This document shows, one piece after another, positions 22,304 to 34,023 of a stretch of DNA of 64,000 nt. The first letter of the stretch is position 1. Each line of letters starts with the position of its first letter. A program made the position numbers and the translations under genes. Source of the DNA: Ehretia macrophylla (Eukaryota > Streptophyta > Magnoliopsida > Boraginales > Ehretiaceae); contig CM075771.1 in assembly GCA_037974665.1 (NCBI GenBank), positions 15,907,425 to 15,971,424 of the forward strand. Direction: 5' to 3'. Below the pieces are notes generated by a model. The model worked only from the letters and a program-made list of their open reading frames with translations, had not been told where the DNA came from and searched no databases.

Positions 22304-23839
22304 CTACAGTACCAACCGCAGATGTTGTTCATGCTCAGCCTCAGATTTCGAGTATACCAAAATATCATCAATGAAGATCACCACAAATTGGTCCAAGTAG
22401 GGTTCAAACACCATGTGCATCAAATCCATAAAAGCTGCAGGGGCATTAGTTAGTCCAAATGGCATCACCACATATTCATAATGCCCATATCTTATCCTGA
22501 AAGCTGTTTTAGGCACATCCTCCTTTTTGATCCGCAACTGATAGTACCCTTGCCTCAAGTCGAGTTTTGAATACACTTTGGCTCCTTGAAGTTGACCAAA
22601 CAACTCGTCGATCAGTAGAAGTGGGTATTTATTCTTGACAGTCACTTGGTTCAATCGTCGGTAATCAATGAATAGCATCAATGTTCCGTCTTTCTTCTTT
22701 ACAAATAGAACTGGTGCACCCCATGGAGAAGAACTTGGTTGAACAAACCCTTTCTTCAACAATCCTTGCAATTGGTCCTTCAATTCTTGTAGCTCGGCTA
22801 GTGCCATACGATAGGGGGCTTTAGATATCGGTTGGGTGCCAGGCAGTAACTCTATAATGAACTCGATCTCTCGATTTGGGGGTAAACTGGGCAATTCTTC
22901 TGGAAACACATCCGCATAGTCTTTGATCACTGGCATCTCCTCCAACTTAGCTTTGTCCGACGACTTGTTGATGAGGTAAGCTAAGTATCCACTACACCAT
23001 TTTCTCAAGGACTTCACTGCTTTCGTAGATGAAATGATGGAACTCTCGGTGAAATCTCTCCGACCCATTACCTCCAGTATTGGTTGACCAGGTACCCGGA
23101 ACGTTACAATCTTCATCCGGCAATCTAGTTGGGCATGATGATTTCCCAACCAATACATCTCTAATATGACTTCATAGTGTCGAAAAGGTAATACAATAAG
23201 ATTGGCTGAGAATTCCCTATCTTTAATTTGGATTTTACATGCTTTACAAGCTGAGCTAGTAACAAGTTTAGAACCCATCGGAGTACCAACTTCTACTTCG
23301 TAAGGCAAACATACAACTCGTAGTTTCACACGTTGCACACATAAAGGAGTAATAAATGAATGAGTAGCACCTGGATCAATTAGCACCCTAACAGGTTGAT
23401 TTAGTATGAAGAATGTACCTTCGACAACAGCGGTCTCGTCTGGAAGCTCCTCGCACTCAATAGCATAAGCTCGAGCCTGAACTCTAGGAACTGGAGTCTT
23501 GCCTCTACCAGCTAGTTTAACTTGATTTTGTCCTACTTGCCATTTAGGGCAATCCTTGATTTGATGCTGATCACTGCCACACCGCACACATCGTCCTGAC
23601 TTCTTCCAGCACTGGGCCTCGGTGTGACCTTTCTTGTCACAGTAAGAACAGTTGATAGACTGAGTAGTAGGTGAACTACTTGTGGATCCGCGGGTGGAAG
23701 AGGCTGAAGGTGCTTTAGTCGGGCCACGGTTATTAACTGGTCTGTTCTGGTTCTGGCCCTGACTATGACTCTGGCTCTGGAATTTTCTCTGTTGACCTAA
23801 AGGCTGGTATGGTTTCTTGTTCGGCTGGCTTGAACCGGC
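22304..23839 (-). pseudogene. pol: Nucleocapsid zinc knuckles, protease and RT core
   Basis: Open for 511 codons. Two CX2CX4HX4C zinc knuckles lie at 23609-23650 and 23549-23590. The aspartic protease has a DPGATHSF active-site motif (Asp at 23375-23377); many family members have DSG, but DPG also occurs in plant relatives as far as I recall. The RT region has the [48 protein letters not shown] and FIDDILVYS motifs, with the catalytic Asp pair at 22364-22369. The TAG at 22304 cuts RT shortly after that motif. Confidence 0.94.
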
Positions 23840-24565
23840 TCAATCAAGTTTTCTCTTCTCAACTCGGGACGCAGTAGCAAGGAGAGCAAAATAGGTATCG
23901 AAGTCATGCGAAGCCAACTGGTCCTGAATCTCTGGACTCAATCCAATAGTAAATTTCCACATCTTCGCCTCCGGAGTACTGACCATGTATTGAGCATAAC
24001 GGCACAGTCGGTCAAAACGAGCCTCGTACTGGGCCACCGTCATGTTACCCTGGTTCAAGTGCATGAACTCCTCAATCCGCCTCTGCCTAGAAACTGCAGG
24101 TGCATATTTCTCCTTGAATGCCTTAACGAAATTACCCCACAAGCGAGGTGTCTGATCAGTTTCCCACAGTGCCTCTATAGTGTGCCACCAATGTTCAGCA
24201 TCCCCGTGCAACAGAAACACAGCAAACTCCACCTTTTCTTCATCGGTATAATCAAGTGGCCTGAAAATCCTCTCGATCTCGGACAGCCAAGCCTCTGCTT
24301 TCTCATCATCAGCTTCCCCGTGGAATTTAGACGGGCAAAAGTCAAGGAACTCCCTCATTCTGCTATGTCTCCCCTGGTTGCCATCATTCCTGTTGTTATT
24401 GTTGTTGGCTTCACGTGCATCTTGATGCTCCATCACTCGTGATACGCGATCCATGGCATTTGCCATCATGTTAAACATAGCTATGCCGGGATTAGTTCCA
24501 TAAGTATCTCCGGTCTCTTGGGATTCACCGCTCCTATTAGTAGTACGGGTACTAGGGCCAGCCAT
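23840..24565 (-). pseudogene. gag: Gag capsid region
   Basis: 241 codons from an ATG to the TGA at 23840. A Ser/Thr/Asn-rich N-terminus (with a run of five Asn near residue 55) precedes a retrotransposon Gag domain at about residues 75-215, with AEAWLSEIE, EHWWHT, FKEKYAP, EFMHLNQG and YEARFDRL. Gag builds the particle that packages element RNA. The frame continues past the TGA into the zinc knuckles, so this piece is a truncated Gag. Confidence 0.93.
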
Positions 24566-24809
24566 CTATAGGCACAGATTACGATGCACAATTTATTGAA
24601 ATACTACAAACAAGAATTTAATGCATAAGATATGCAATATAATATAGATACACAATTCTAGAAACAATTAAGGCATGTTAATCACTTAAGCACATAGAAC
24701 ATAGAAGGCACAATTAACATTATCACACAATAACATATAGAGAAGTCATCCTAATTACCTTAGGGCTCTACCTATGGTCCGAGAGTTAAACCCAGCTTAA
24801 GTAATCTAA
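24566..24809 (-). other. 5' untranslated leader of the element
   Basis: 244 bp between the PBS and the gag ATG, AT-rich. I see no upstream coding frame and no other motif I can support. Confidence 0.6.
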
Positions 24810-24821
24810 GCTCTGATACCA
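24810..24821 (-). promoter_or_regulatory. Primer binding site (PBS)
   Basis: TGGTATCAGAGC on the coding strand, complementary to the 3' end of initiator tRNA-Met, the usual primer for plant Ty3/gypsy elements. It lies 18 bp inside the 5' LTR end, a somewhat larger gap than in many elements. Confidence 0.92.
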
Positions 24822-24839
24822 TTTATTTCTTCTATAAGG

Positions 24840-27800
24840 TGTCACACCCCAACCCGGCCTATAAAGCTTAGACTAGGGTGTGATCTAACATTCAAGTCAT
24901 ATCACATACTTAACCGTTTATGAAGGTTTAACACTTAAAATTTTGGCCAAAACTCCACAAATTCTCCGGAAAACCGGCAGTATAATGGCTGTAATTGGGC
25001 TCCTTAGTTTGACCTAATTCTCTAATCGCCTCAAAATTTACAATCTCAATTTAATTTCCAACTAAGATTACTATTTACCGTCAATTGAAACGCCTACTAG
25101 TTATCTCGATGTCTCGTTTGATTAATAACCTAGCATGATACTATGTCTCGTTTTTTTGGTAATCCTCGTTACAAAAGTACCTGTTGACCTTAGCTTAACA
25201 ATGGGTACCTGCTTAAGATTGGATAGGTTCATTTTACTTAGTCCTTACTAGATACTTCATAATCCTATGATAGATACTAACCAGTAACGATAGGAAAACG
25301 ACCATAATAATGTCTGTCTAGTTATTATCAGTACAAACCAAAATTACAACGCGGGTCTTTTACATTACAAACATCAAGCAACATGAAAAGAAATAGTCTT
25401 CAAGTAGCATAGTGTTCACAAATGGCCATAATCAAGCAAAGCACATAGGACATGCAATCATTCTAAGGAATCATCATTAAGCACGTCATCCTCGGGTACC
25501 TGTTCTTGATCTTCTTCACCTGAGATGATAAAAGAGGGTGAGTCCTTATGAACTCAGCGAGGGGGAAACGAGAAATAGGTTTTGAAACTTATTATTCGGT
25601 TCAACTTATGAAAATCCTTTTTGCAAGCATGAATATATCGCAAATAAGTACATAACAAATAATATAAAAGTAAAGGAACACAATTACCCATCTTTACTCC
25701 CCGATGCCCTCCAGAAACCAAGCGAGAGTACTTATCCACATAGTCAAAAGGATACGGTGAGCATTTGCTCTCAGTTCATTTCCAGTATCAGTTGTTGCGG
25801 CCGACTTCAAATCATCCCCTTATCAAGCCAAATAGGTGTACTCCGGATGTACCCCAAAATCCTACGACCCAACTCTTCGAGGAAGTCTATCCCCCAAGCG
25901 AGAGAGGGAATTGGACAATGGTAGTCACAGTTGCACCAGCAAGCCCGATGCCGCCCGCTGTGCGTGAACGCTACCACGCCAGAGTGAAAGGTTGCAACCT
26001 TATATGCAATGCACATTTATGACATGTAATATATCACATTAGGAGGACAACAAAGTAGGTTGCCTCCGAGCAGTCTTAAGATTGCACATTGACAAGTAAA
26101 CAAGCGAGGCACGATATGACAAGCAATTTCACTTATAAAGCACATGGAGTTATATGAATATTAAACGGGCAACCATGTAACGCATGTAAATCAAATCATA
26201 TAACTCATTCCAAAGTTCACGTAATCAAATAATAAGAATATTCAACATGCAATGACGTCTACGTGGAACCGGGTGCAAGAAAAGCCTACTTGTCAACATG
26301 TAATCATCGAAATCATGTTTAGGGCTATGAGGGCAACTACGGGCAGCCTACTAAACACATAATCAAACACAATATCCATAAGATCAACAACTTAGCGAAT
26401 TTACCTAGTCACTAGGGTTTCAATTCGTGCTTACCCATGCAATTAAACCCCAAGTCATCTCCTAATTAACCTCAAGCCACGCATTGATTAATTCAAACAC
26501 CCTTAAGCATTCAGAACAGTCCACAAAACATCCCAATGCCACAATCCCAACCATTTAATGCAACAAAAGAAGCTACAATAATTTTTCTAAGCATATCACT
26601 AAGTGAAACCCTCACTGCAATGGACTGTATTCTCACAATCATTAAGACAAGCAAACAATCTCCAATTCCAGTGAATAAGATGTCAAATTAAATTTTAAGG
26701 AGTGAACTAAATTCAGAAACAATCCTCGCATCATTTGGAGTTCGGGTTCAATAGTTATAGCAAAAACAGTGAGACTGCACAAAACTGTCCAGATTTGCAC
26801 ACATTTCAGTACTTGTCGTTTTGGAGGGCCTTAGGGTCAGATTTAGCCTTAGTCCATTTCTGACAAAAATGTCTAGAACTGAAAAATATAGCTGCAAACC
26901 AAATTTAATACATTTTGGATATCATTTACTAAGTCAAAACTGGTTCGTTCTACAAGGTCAGTGAATTTGCCAAAACCTGCTTCATTTTTCCAGACTTTCC
27001 AGATTTGGACACATTTTGATAATTAGCCATTTTGAGGACCTTAGAGTCGAAATTAGCTTTGACCTATTTCTGTAAAAAATGTTCAGAACTGGAAAAACTA
27101 GTTACCTACCAATTTGAATGCATTTTCAACATCATTTACCTAGCGAAAATCACCTCGCACCAACAAGACAGAAGGCTGTCACATACACGATTTCATCTAT
27201 CATCACATTCTAGCCAAGAATCTTGCCATGCATGTTTATAAAACTCATGAACACACACAAATCACAAGTACAGAAGTAAAGATAGACATTTAAGGGCATG
27301 CATGTGGTTTTTTTCAAAGATTTTCAAGAAGTTTAGCCCTCACCTTAGCACAACAATTAGAATTTGCACAAGACTCTTTATGGTTGCGCAAGTTTGGCTC
27401 TTTTCCTTGCTTAGACGCGACACCACTCGATTCTCTCTAATTTCCTAGCTTAGTAACCAGGTTCTTAGTAGGTGCATGTGGTTAGAACGAGAAGAAAAGA
27501 AATGGACGCTAGCAAACTCACCTAAGCTGAAATGGAGGTTCAAAGAGCTTGCATGTGTGTTTCTTATAATCTAGCTTGCTTAGTCGAGCTCCCTAGCTTC
27601 TTGCATGCCTTGATGAACCATGGAGTGATGAAAATAAGCTATGGAGTGTAGAAACTCAGCCAAGGCCGAGAGAGAGAGAAGAAATGAGAGAGGAAATAAA
27701 GGAAAATGAAAGAAAATGAAAGCTTGATGGGCATAGATGCTTGCGTCGGCCTTGAGCATGTAAATTTCAGATTTTTGTGTCTTCAAGAAGTATTTTGAAT

Positions 27801-28401
27801 TATCTAGTATGGGCATGGAGCTTGTGTCGAGAATATGGAGCTTTGAGGAGGGTTTTGGGTTAATTTTTTTATTGCTTTGTGTCATAGAATTGTCATAGAA
27901 TGTTTAGGAGTAGAATTTGAAATTAAATTGCATGCACAAAGCTCCTAGTGGTCGGCCAAAGATGTGCTCAAATCTGAATTTTTTGTCTTGTTCAAGGCTT
28001 ATTTTATTGTGTTTGGGACATGAAAAGAATAAAGAATAAAGAATAAAGAATATCTAGCTTTTGGTGCAATTTCGTCTTCTAGTGCATTGACTTAGCATTT
28101 TAATATTAGTTAGTGGGATTTGTAGGATTAACTAATGATCTAGTGCTTCGTGTAAGATGCTTTCTTGATTAACGTGTGGGCACGCATTCCTAGGTTTAGG
28201 GCACGCACTACAAGACAAGGCACGAACAACGAGATGAATGCACATTTTCCAAGTAAATGCACGCAACCCTAAATGAATACACGTAATTCAATGCAAGGCA
28301 CACAAAACGAAAGACAATTCTTAAATCTAGGTCAAGGCACGCAAATCTAGGTTAGGCACACAAAACGAGGTATCACACGCAAATCGAGGTCGAGCCTCAC
28401 A
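24840..28401 (-). repeat. 5' LTR of the full element
   Basis: 3,562 bp, TG...CA on the coding strand, pairing with 16425-20013. It would hold the element promoter at the right (28.4 kb) end, but I cannot point to a TATA box with confidence. Differences from its partner are mostly transitions, plus short indels. Confidence 0.95.
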
Positions 28402-28406
28402 GTAGT
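28402..28406. repeat. Right target site duplication of the full element
   Basis: GTAGT, partner of GTGGT at 16420-16424. It equals consensus nt 72-76 of the interrupted 5S gene. Confidence 0.85.
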
Positions 28407-28449
28407 GCTAGGATAGGTGACCCCCTAGGAAGTTCTCGTGCTGCGCCCC
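28402..28449 (+). pseudogene. 5S rRNA copy 29, 3' part
   Basis: Gene nt 72-119 after the element, beginning with the duplicated GTAGT. A77G is shared with the next copy (28864). The 3' end reads CTGCGCCCC. It has box C only. Confidence 0.94.
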
Positions 28450-28863
28450 CCTTTTTGTTTTGGTTTTTTGCCCCGTTTAGGCCTGCCAAGATACTTTGTC
28501 CATCACATTTCTAATATCGAGTCCCACGGCATCTTGGGCAAGACTATTTCACTTCGCATAGAGGCTGGGACAGCAAACTGAGGGCGTGGGGCCTGTGACC
28601 AAGTATTCGTCGCTTCGGTACCCATAACTTTTTATCCGTAAGGAGTTATGCGGCGCACAACATACCGTTGGAAAGCTTTCTGATAGCTCTACGACGGGGG
28701 TAGCGAGCTAGCTCGGCTGCGCCTATTTTTGGAGCCCAAAATTGAACATTTTCATCAGTTTCGTGTGACTTTTTTTCTATTTAGCACTATTTCTTCATCC
28801 CTGATCATTCGTCGTGAGCAGCGAAAACGACGACGCAGAAGGGCTTTGCGCCCTCAACATGAC

Positions 28864-28982
28864 GGGTGCGATCATACCAGCACTAATGCACCGGATCCCA
28901 TCAGAACTATGAAGTTAAACGTGCTTGGGCGAGAGTAGTGCTAGGATGGGTGACCCCCTAGGAAGTCCTAGTGATGCACCCC
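28864..28982 (+). rRNA. 5S rRNA gene, copy 30 (CAGAAG class)
   Basis: First 45 nt match consensus. C46A, C47T and G56A, then A77G, G97A, C107A and T111A. The upstream site reads CAGAAG. Confidence 0.94.
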
Positions 28983-29395
28983 CCATTTGGTTATGTTTTT
29001 TCGCCCCATTTAGGCTTGCCAATATGCTTTATCCTTCACATTTCTAATATCGAGTCCCTCGGCATCTCGGGCAAGACAACTTCACTTCGCATAGAGGCTA
29101 GGACCGCAAAATGAGGGCGTGGGGCTTGTGACCAGGTCTTCGTCGCTCCAGTGCCCATAACGTTTTATCCATAAAGAGTTATGCGGCGCACAACATACCG
29201 TTGGAAAGCTTTCTGATAGCTCTACGACAGAAGCAGCAAGCCTGCTCGGCTATGCCTGTTTTTGGAGACCAAAATCTAACATTTTCATCAATTTTGGGCT
29301 GCGTTTCTTCTTTTTGCACTGTTTCATCATCTGGGATCATTTGTCATGAGCCGCAAAAAGGACGACACAGAAGGGCTTTGCGCCCTCAACATGAC

Positions 29396-29514
29396 GGGTA
29401 CGATCATACCAGCACTTTTGCAATGGATCCCATCAGAACTACGAAGTTAAACGTGCTTGGGCGAGAGTAGTACTAGGATAGGTGACCCTCTAGGAAGTCC
29501 TCGTGTTGCACCCC
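29396..29514 (+). rRNA. 5S rRNA gene, copy 31 (CAGAAG class)
   Basis: G5A, TTTTGCAATG at nt 21-30, C46A, G56A, G85A, C94T and G97A, with an upstream CAGAAG. The solo LTR interrupts the following spacer. Confidence 0.93.
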
Positions 29515-29679
29515 CCTTTTCATTCTGTTTTTTCGCCCCATTCAGGCTTGCCAATATGCTTTATCCTTCACATTTCTAATATCGAGTCCCACGACACCTT
29601 GGGCTAGACAACTTCAATTCGCGTAGACACTGGGACCGCAAACTGAGGGCGTGGGGCCAGTGACCAGGTCTTCGTCGCT

Positions 29680-29684
29680 CCAGT
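29680..29684. repeat. Left target site duplication of the solo LTR
   Basis: CCAGT, at the spacer site that reads CCGGT in most units. The partner is CTGGT at 33243-33247. Each copy differs from CCGGT by one transition at the CpG. Confidence 0.8.
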
Positions 29685-32600
29685 TGTCACGCCCCCACTT
29701 GGCCTATAAGGTTAGACTAGGGTGTGATCTAAACATTCAAGTCTCATCTCGTACTTAATCGTTCATGAAAATTTAACACTTAATGTTTAGCCCAAACTCC
29801 AAAATTTTTTGGAAAATCGGCAGCATAATGGCTGTAATTGGGCTCTTGGTTCGACTTAATCCTCTAAACGCCTCAAATTTTTCAATCTCAATTTTGTTTC
29901 CAACTAGGATTATTATTTACCATCAATTGAAACGCCTACTAACTATATGTCACGTTTGATTAATAACCTAGCATGATACTATGTCTCGTTTGTTTGTTAA
30001 TCCTCGTTATAAAGTACTTGTTGATCTTAGCTTAATAGTGAGTACCTACTTAAGATTGGATAGGTTTATCTACTTAGTCCTTACCTGTTACGTAATAATC
30101 CTATGATAGATACTAGTAGTAATAATAGCAAAACGATCATAGTAGTGTCTAGTTAATATCAGTACAAACCAAAATTAGATCCCAAATTACAACGGGGGTC
30201 TTTTACATTACAAACATTGAACAACATAAAAAGAAATGGTCTTCAAGTAGCATAGTGTTCATAAATAGTCATAATCACGCAAAACACATAGGACATGCAA
30301 TCACTCCAAGGAATCAGCGTTAGGCATATCGTCCTCAGGTACCTGTTCTTGATCTTCTTCTCCTGAGATGATAAAAGAGTGTGAGTCCTTATGAACTCAG
30401 CGAGGGGGAACGAGAAATAGGTTTTGAAACTCATTTTCCGGTTCAACTTATGAAAATCCTTTTGCAAGCATGAACATAACACAATTAAGTACATAACAAT
30501 AATATAAAGTAAAGGAACACAATTACCAGTCTTTCCTCCCCGAGGTCCTCTAGGAACCAAGCGAGAGTACTTATACATATAGAAAAAGGATACGGTGAGC
30601 TTTTGCTCTCAGTTGTTGCGGCCGACTTCAAATCATCCCCTTAACACGCCAAGTGGGTGTACTCCGGATGTACCCCTAAATCCTACGACCCAACTCTCTG
30701 AGGAAGTCTAGCCCCCAAGCAAGAGAGGGAATTGGACAATGGTAGTCACGGTTGCACCGGTAAGCCTGATGCCGTCCGGTGTGCGTGAACGCTACCACGC
30801 CAGAATGAAAGGTTGCAACCATGTATGCAATGCACATTTACGACATTTAATATATCACATTAGGAGGACAACAAAGTAGGTTACCTCTGAGCAGTCATAA
30901 GATTGTACATTGACAAGTAAACAAGTGAGGCACGAATAGACAAGTAATTTCACTTGAAAAGCATATGGAGTTATATGAACATTAAATGGGCAGCCACATG
31001 TAATGCGAGTAAATCAAGTCATATAACTCATTTCAACGTCCACGTAATCAAATAATAAGGTTATTCAACATGCAACAACAATCTACGTGGTTCGGATGTA
31101 AGAAAGGCCTATTTGTCAACATGCAATGAATCAAATCACATTTAGGGCTATAAGGCAACTACGGGCAGCCTACTAAACATATAATTACACTCAATATTCA
31201 AAGGATCAACACTTAGCAAGTTCGCCTAGTCACTAAGGTTTCCATTTCGTGCTTACCCGTGCGATTAAGCCCCAAGTCAACTCAAAGTCAATCTCAAGCC
31301 ATACATCAATTAATTCAAACATCCCCAAGTATTCAAAACAGTCCACACAACATCCCAAAGCCACAATCCCAAGCATTAATTCAACAAGAGAAGTTACAAC
31401 AATTTTTCTAAGCATAACACTATGTGAAACCCGTACTGCAATAGGCTGTTTTCTCACAATCATTAAGACAAGCAAACAATCTCCAATTCCAGTGAATAAG
31501 ATGTCAAATTAAAGCTTAAGAAGTGAACTAAAATCAGAAAAAAACCTTGCATCATTTGAAGTTTGAGGTCAATAGTTATAGCCAAAACAGTTTGATTGCA
31601 CAAAACTGTCCAGATTTGCACACATTTCGATAATTGTCGTTTTTTAGGTCTTTAGGGTCGGATTTAGCCTTAGTCCATTTCTGAAAAAAATAAGTCCAGA
31701 ACTGAAAAACCTAGCACCACACCAAATTGCATTCATTTTGGATATCATTTACTAAGTCAAAACTGGTTCATTCCACAAGGTCAGTGCATCTGCCAAAACC
31801 TGCTTCCTTTTTTCCAGACTTCCAGATTTGGACACATTTTAATGATTTGCCATTTTGAGGACCTTAGAGTCAAAATTAGCTTTGGCCTATTTCTACAAAA
31901 AAATGTTTAAAACTGGAAAAACTAGTTACCTACCAATTTTCATGCATTTTCAACATCATTTGCCTAGCCAAACTCACCTCGCAACAACAAGACAGAGAGC
32001 TGTCACCAAACCCGATTTCATCTATCATCATCTTCAAGCCAAAATCTTGCCATGCATGGTTGTAAAAGCTTATGAACACACATATAACTCAAGTACAGAA
32101 GCAAAGACATACATTTAAGAGCATGCATGTGGATTTTTGAAGGATTTTCAAGAAGTTTTAGCCCTCACCTTAGCAAATCAACAAGAAGATGCACAAAACT
32201 TGATGAAGCACAAATTTCTTCTTCTTCCTTGCTTAGCCAAGACGCCACCCGATTTCTCTCTATTTTTCCTAGCTTAGTGACCAAGTTCTTAGTAGATGTA
32301 TGTGGTTAGAACAAGAAGAAAAGATATGGAAGCTAGCAAACTCACCAAGGCCAAAATGGTTGTCCAAAAAGCTTGCATGTGTGATTCTTGCATCCTAGCT
32401 AGCTTGGTCAAGTTCCATTGCTTGTGGCTTGTCTTGATTAACTATGGTATGATAAAGATGAGCTATGAAGGGAAGAAACTCAGCCAAGGCCGAGAGAGAG
32501 AGAGAGGGAGAAAGAGAAATGTGAGAGGAAAATGAGAGAAATGAAAAAAAAAAATAGAAGCCTTGCAATTGATGAAGCATATTCGGCCTTGCGCAGCAAA

Positions 32601-33242
32601 CATTCAGCTTTTTTTGTGACTTCAAGATGTATTTTGAAATTCCTAGCATGGGCAAGGAGTAGTTGGTCGAGAATTGGAAGCTTTTGCAAAGGTTTTTGAG
32701 CTAATTTTTTATGCATTTGTGTCATAGAGTTGTCATAAGTTGTCTAGAATTAAATTGAATTGAGCAAGCAAGCACAAAACTCATGTGGTGGTCGGCCAAG
32801 GCTATAAAAAATCTGATTTTGTGTCATCTTTTGAGCATTATTTAATTGTGTGTTGAAAGTGCAAAAAGAATAAGGAATAAAGAATAAGGAATGTCTAGCT
32901 TTTTGTGACGTTTTGTCTTCTAGTGGGTTGAATTAGTAATTTAATAAAAGTTAGTGGATTTTGTAGGATTAATTAATGACCTAGTTCTTCGTGCAAGATG
33001 TTTTCTTGATTAACGTGAGGGCACGCTTTCCTAGGTCTAGGGCACGCACTACGAGATAGAACACGAACTACGAGACGAATGCACGTTTTTCTAGTAAATG
33101 CATGCAACCCTAAATGAATGCACGTAATTCAATGCATGACACACAAAACGAACACAATTCTTAAACCTAGGTCAAGGCGCGCAAATCTAGATTAGGGCAC
33201 ACGAAACGAGGTATCGCACGCAAATCGAGGTCAGACCTCACA
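29685..33242 (-). mobile_element. Solo LTR of the same Tekay-like family
   Basis: 3,558 bp from TGTCACGCC to CCTCACA with 5S spacer on both sides in register and no internal region. Solo LTRs arise by recombination between the two LTRs of one element. It is closer to the partial LTR at 1-1211 than to the LTRs of the full element (for example both have AAGGAATAAAGAATAAGGAA where the full element has AATAAAG copies), so two subfamilies are present. A GA-rich tract lies near 32490-32540. Confidence 0.95.
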
Positions 33243-33247
33243 CTGGT
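33243..33247. repeat. Right target site duplication of the solo LTR
   Basis: CTGGT, partner of CCAGT at 29680-29684. The spacer resumes directly with ACCCATAA. Confidence 0.8.
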
Positions 33248-33490
33248 ACCCATAAATTTTTATCCGTAAGGAGTTATGGGGCGCACAACATGTCGTGGGA
33301 AAGCTCTCTAATAGCTCTATGATGGGGGCAACATGCCTACACGGCCGCGCTTGTTTTTGGAGCCCAAAATCGAACATTATCATCAATTTCGGGCTTCTTT
33401 TCTTCTTTTTGTACTGTTTCTTCGTCCCTGATCGTTGATCGTGAGCCACGAAAAGGACTACACATAAGGGCTTTGTGCCCTCAACCTGAC

Positions 33491-33609
33491 AGGTGCGATC
33501 ATACCATCACTAATGCAACGGACCCCATCAGAACTCCGAAGTTAAACGTGCTTGGGCGACCGTAGTACTAGGATGGGAAACCCCATGGGAAGCCCTCATG
33601 TTGCACCCC
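33491..33609 (+). rRNA. 5S rRNA gene, copy 32
   Basis: +1 is A. G17T, C28A, T33C, G56A, GACCG at nt 68-72, G87/T88/G89 changed to GAA, C95A, T103C and G108A. Confidence 0.92.
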
Positions 33610-34023
33610 CCATTTCGTTTTGTTTTTTTGCCCTGTTCAAGCTTGCCAAGATGATTTACCCGTCACATTTCTATTATTGAGTCCCACGGTATCTTGGGCA
33701 AGACCACTTCATTTGGCGTAGAGGCTGGGACCGCAAACAGAGGGCGTGGGGCTTGTGACCATGTCCCCGTCGCTCCAATGCCCATAACTTTTGATCCTTA
33801 AGGAGTTATGCGGCGCATAGCATACCGATGGAAAGCTCTCTGAGAGCTCTACAACAGGGGCAGCAAGCCTACACGGCTGCACCTATTTTTGAAGCCTAAA
33901 ATCTAACTTTTTTTATCAGATTTAGGCCACTGTTCTTCTTTTTACGCTGTTTCTTCGTCCTGGATCGTTCGTCGTGAGCCACGAAAAGGATGACACATAA
34001 GGGCTTTGCACTCTCAACATGAC

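Larger units (their letters stand above)
20054..24565 (-). pseudogene. gag-pol: gag-pol polyprotein, inactivated by nine stop codons
   Basis: One reading frame of 1,504 codons runs from the ATG at 24565 to a final TAA at 20054-20056, encoding structural Gag and the Pol enzymes as a single polyprotein. All recognisable domains lie in this one frame, with no frameshift. Internal stops are at 23840-23842 (TGA), 22304-22306, 21767-21769 (TAG), 21359-21361 (TGA), 20888-20890, 20747-20749, 20543-20545, 20528-20530 and 20456-20458 (all TAG). The first falls between Gag and the zinc knuckles, the second inside RT, the others in RNase H, integrase and tail. The element cannot make its enzymes and could only have moved in trans after these mutations. 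The pieces below follow the stops. Confidence 0.95.
16425..28401 (-). mobile_element. Full-length Tekay/Del-like chromovirus (Ty3/gypsy)
   Basis: An 11,977-bp LTR retrotransposon, coding on the - strand. Order along its own strand: 5' LTR (28401-24840), primer binding site (24821-24810), gag-pol frame (24565-20054), polypurine tract (20026-20014), 3' LTR (20013-16425). LTRs start TG and end CA. Domain order Gag, protease, RT, RNase H, integrase, chromodomain-type tail marks a Ty3/gypsy chromovirus. Long LTRs and the VRILD-containing C-terminus suggest the Tekay (Del) clade; that step is from memory of the family. It inserted within a 5S gene and is now defective through nine nonsense codons. 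The two LTRs differ at about 20 sites in their first ~345 bp by eye, so it is not recent. Confidence 0.95.
28402..29684 (+). repeat. 5S rDNA tandem array, block 2 (copies 29b-31)
   Basis: Two full genes and two and a half spacers between the full element and the solo LTR. All spacers are of the AATATGC/CTAATATC/TTTTTATCC variant type also found at 12-16 kb and 34.7-36 kb. Confidence 0.96.

Noticed and set aside
23367-23380. Dead protease because of DPG instead of DSG
   Set aside because: I recall DPG in other plant gypsy polyproteins, so this alone is not evidence of inactivation.
23906-24442. 178-codon open frame on the + strand
   Set aside because: It lies fully antisense to the gag domain and shows no motif; a shadow of gag.
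16349-28449. Cassandra-type element (a TRIM with a 5S-like LTR)
   Set aside because: The LTRs here contain no 5S sequence. The 5S halves lie outside the element and are joined by a target duplication.
29685-33242. Second full retrotransposon
   Set aside because: Length equals one LTR, with no PBS, PPT or coding region, and 5S spacer resumes in register on both sides.
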